Positions 22,625-22,705 of a stretch of 22,705 nucleotides of DNA are shown here, one piece after another. Both the position numbers and the translations under genes were made by a program. The DNA is taken from IMG/VR virus record IMGVR_UViG_3300028025_004051, positions 1 to 22,705 of that record; one strand, given 5' to 3'. The notes under the pieces are model-generated. The model did no database searches and was not told the DNA's origin. It saw only the letters and a list, made by a program, of their open reading frames with translations. Position 1 is the first letter of the stretch. Each line of letters starts with the position of its first letter. Origin of the DNA: a virus.

Positions 22625-22651
22625 AAATATCCCCTGTATGGGATATTTATG
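22625..22651 (-). promoter_or_regulatory. Late promoter inside a hairpin that covers the tail-fibre ribosome binding site
   Basis: CATAAATA (22651-22644) is a one-mismatch T4 late box. AAATATCCC (22648-22640), loop ATACAG and GGGATATTT (22633-22625) form a perfect 9-bp stem. AGGGG, the likely ribosome binding site, is partly in the stem, nine bases before the ATG. A late transcript would start near the loop and lack the 5' arm. Confidence 0.65.
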
Positions 22652-22705
22652 CCGTCAAGAGTGGTTTGAGTCCGCGAAGCCCTAAAGAGTAGTATTCTTC
22701 TACTT
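22647..22705 (-). CDS. C-terminal end of an unknown gene, cut by the window edge
   Basis: The frame from the window edge reads VEEYYSLGLRGLKPLLTA and stops at TAA (22649-22647), which overlaps the late box of the tail-fibre gene. It fits the same-strand, close-packed layout. Only 18 residues are visible, so identity is unknown; a virion protein is likely by position. A second frame is open here too, so the frame choice is moderate. Confidence 0.45.
   Translation of the reverse strand, partial: VEEYYSLGLRGLKPLLTA

Noticed and set aside
1-22705. CRISPR arrays, insertion sequences, integrase or attachment sites
   Set aside because: No regularly spaced repeats, transposase or integrase genes, or direct repeats flanking the accessory genes were seen by eye.

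Overview
The window looks like part of a myovirus-type (T4-like) phage genome infecting a betaproteobacterium, probably a freshwater Burkholderiales relative. All 27 genes lie on the minus strand, tightly packed, with many ATGA, TAATG or longer overlaps. Phage character comes from a right-handed beta-helix tail fibre or spike, other virion-like proteins, a tail-associated hydrolase, T4-style late promoter motifs (NATAAATA) and class Ia NrdA/NrdB plus glutaredoxin. The host guess rests on a Burkholderiales-type porin, a tmRNA tag ANDEQFALAA and the permuted two-piece form of that tmRNA. No terminase, capsid, portal or polymerase gene is in view, so 'phage' is a strong inference rather than proof.

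Layout in transcription order (right to left). 22.7-20.4 kb: end of an unknown gene, the tail fibre/spike, and a conserved phage-type protein. 20.4-16.3 kb: nrdA, a small unknown gene, nrdB and glutaredoxin, a deoxynucleotide supply block. 16.3-14.7 kb: a virion-like coiled-coil protein, a small Sm-like protein and a CHAP-like hydrolase. 14.7-13.1 kb: cold-shock protein behind a consensus promoter, a 48-residue protein, a possibly structured leader, a secreted His-rich protein, IscU and IscA. 13.1-12.7 kb: the permuted tmRNA gene. 12.7-8.9 kb: porin, a PlcP/LpxH-like metallophosphoesterase, a GT2 glycosyltransferase and PstS. 8.8-4.8 kb: small unknown proteins, a four-helix membrane protein, ClpX and ribosomal protein bS21. 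4.7-0 kb: a DEDDh exonuclease, a 56-residue acidic protein, an 1140-residue helicase-methyltransferase fusion and a truncated methyltransferase-like protein.

Two assemblies stand out. The first is a phosphate-starvation cassette. The phosphoesterase-glycosyltransferase pair and pstS each sit behind the same element: two TTGTAAT repeats 11 bp apart, then 11 bp, then TAAATA. This fits capture of the host PhoB response to import phosphate and, by inference, to exchange phospholipids for glycolipids. The second is a translation and proteolysis set: tmRNA with a ClpX-type degron, a full ClpX and bS21, which could tune ribosome rescue and tagged-protein turnover during infection.

Regulation appears layered. 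Five near-consensus sigma70 promoters (all with 17-bp spacers), two Pho-box promoters, late-promoter motifs and three intrinsic terminators are visible. All three terminators lie in the tmRNA-porin-pstS region.
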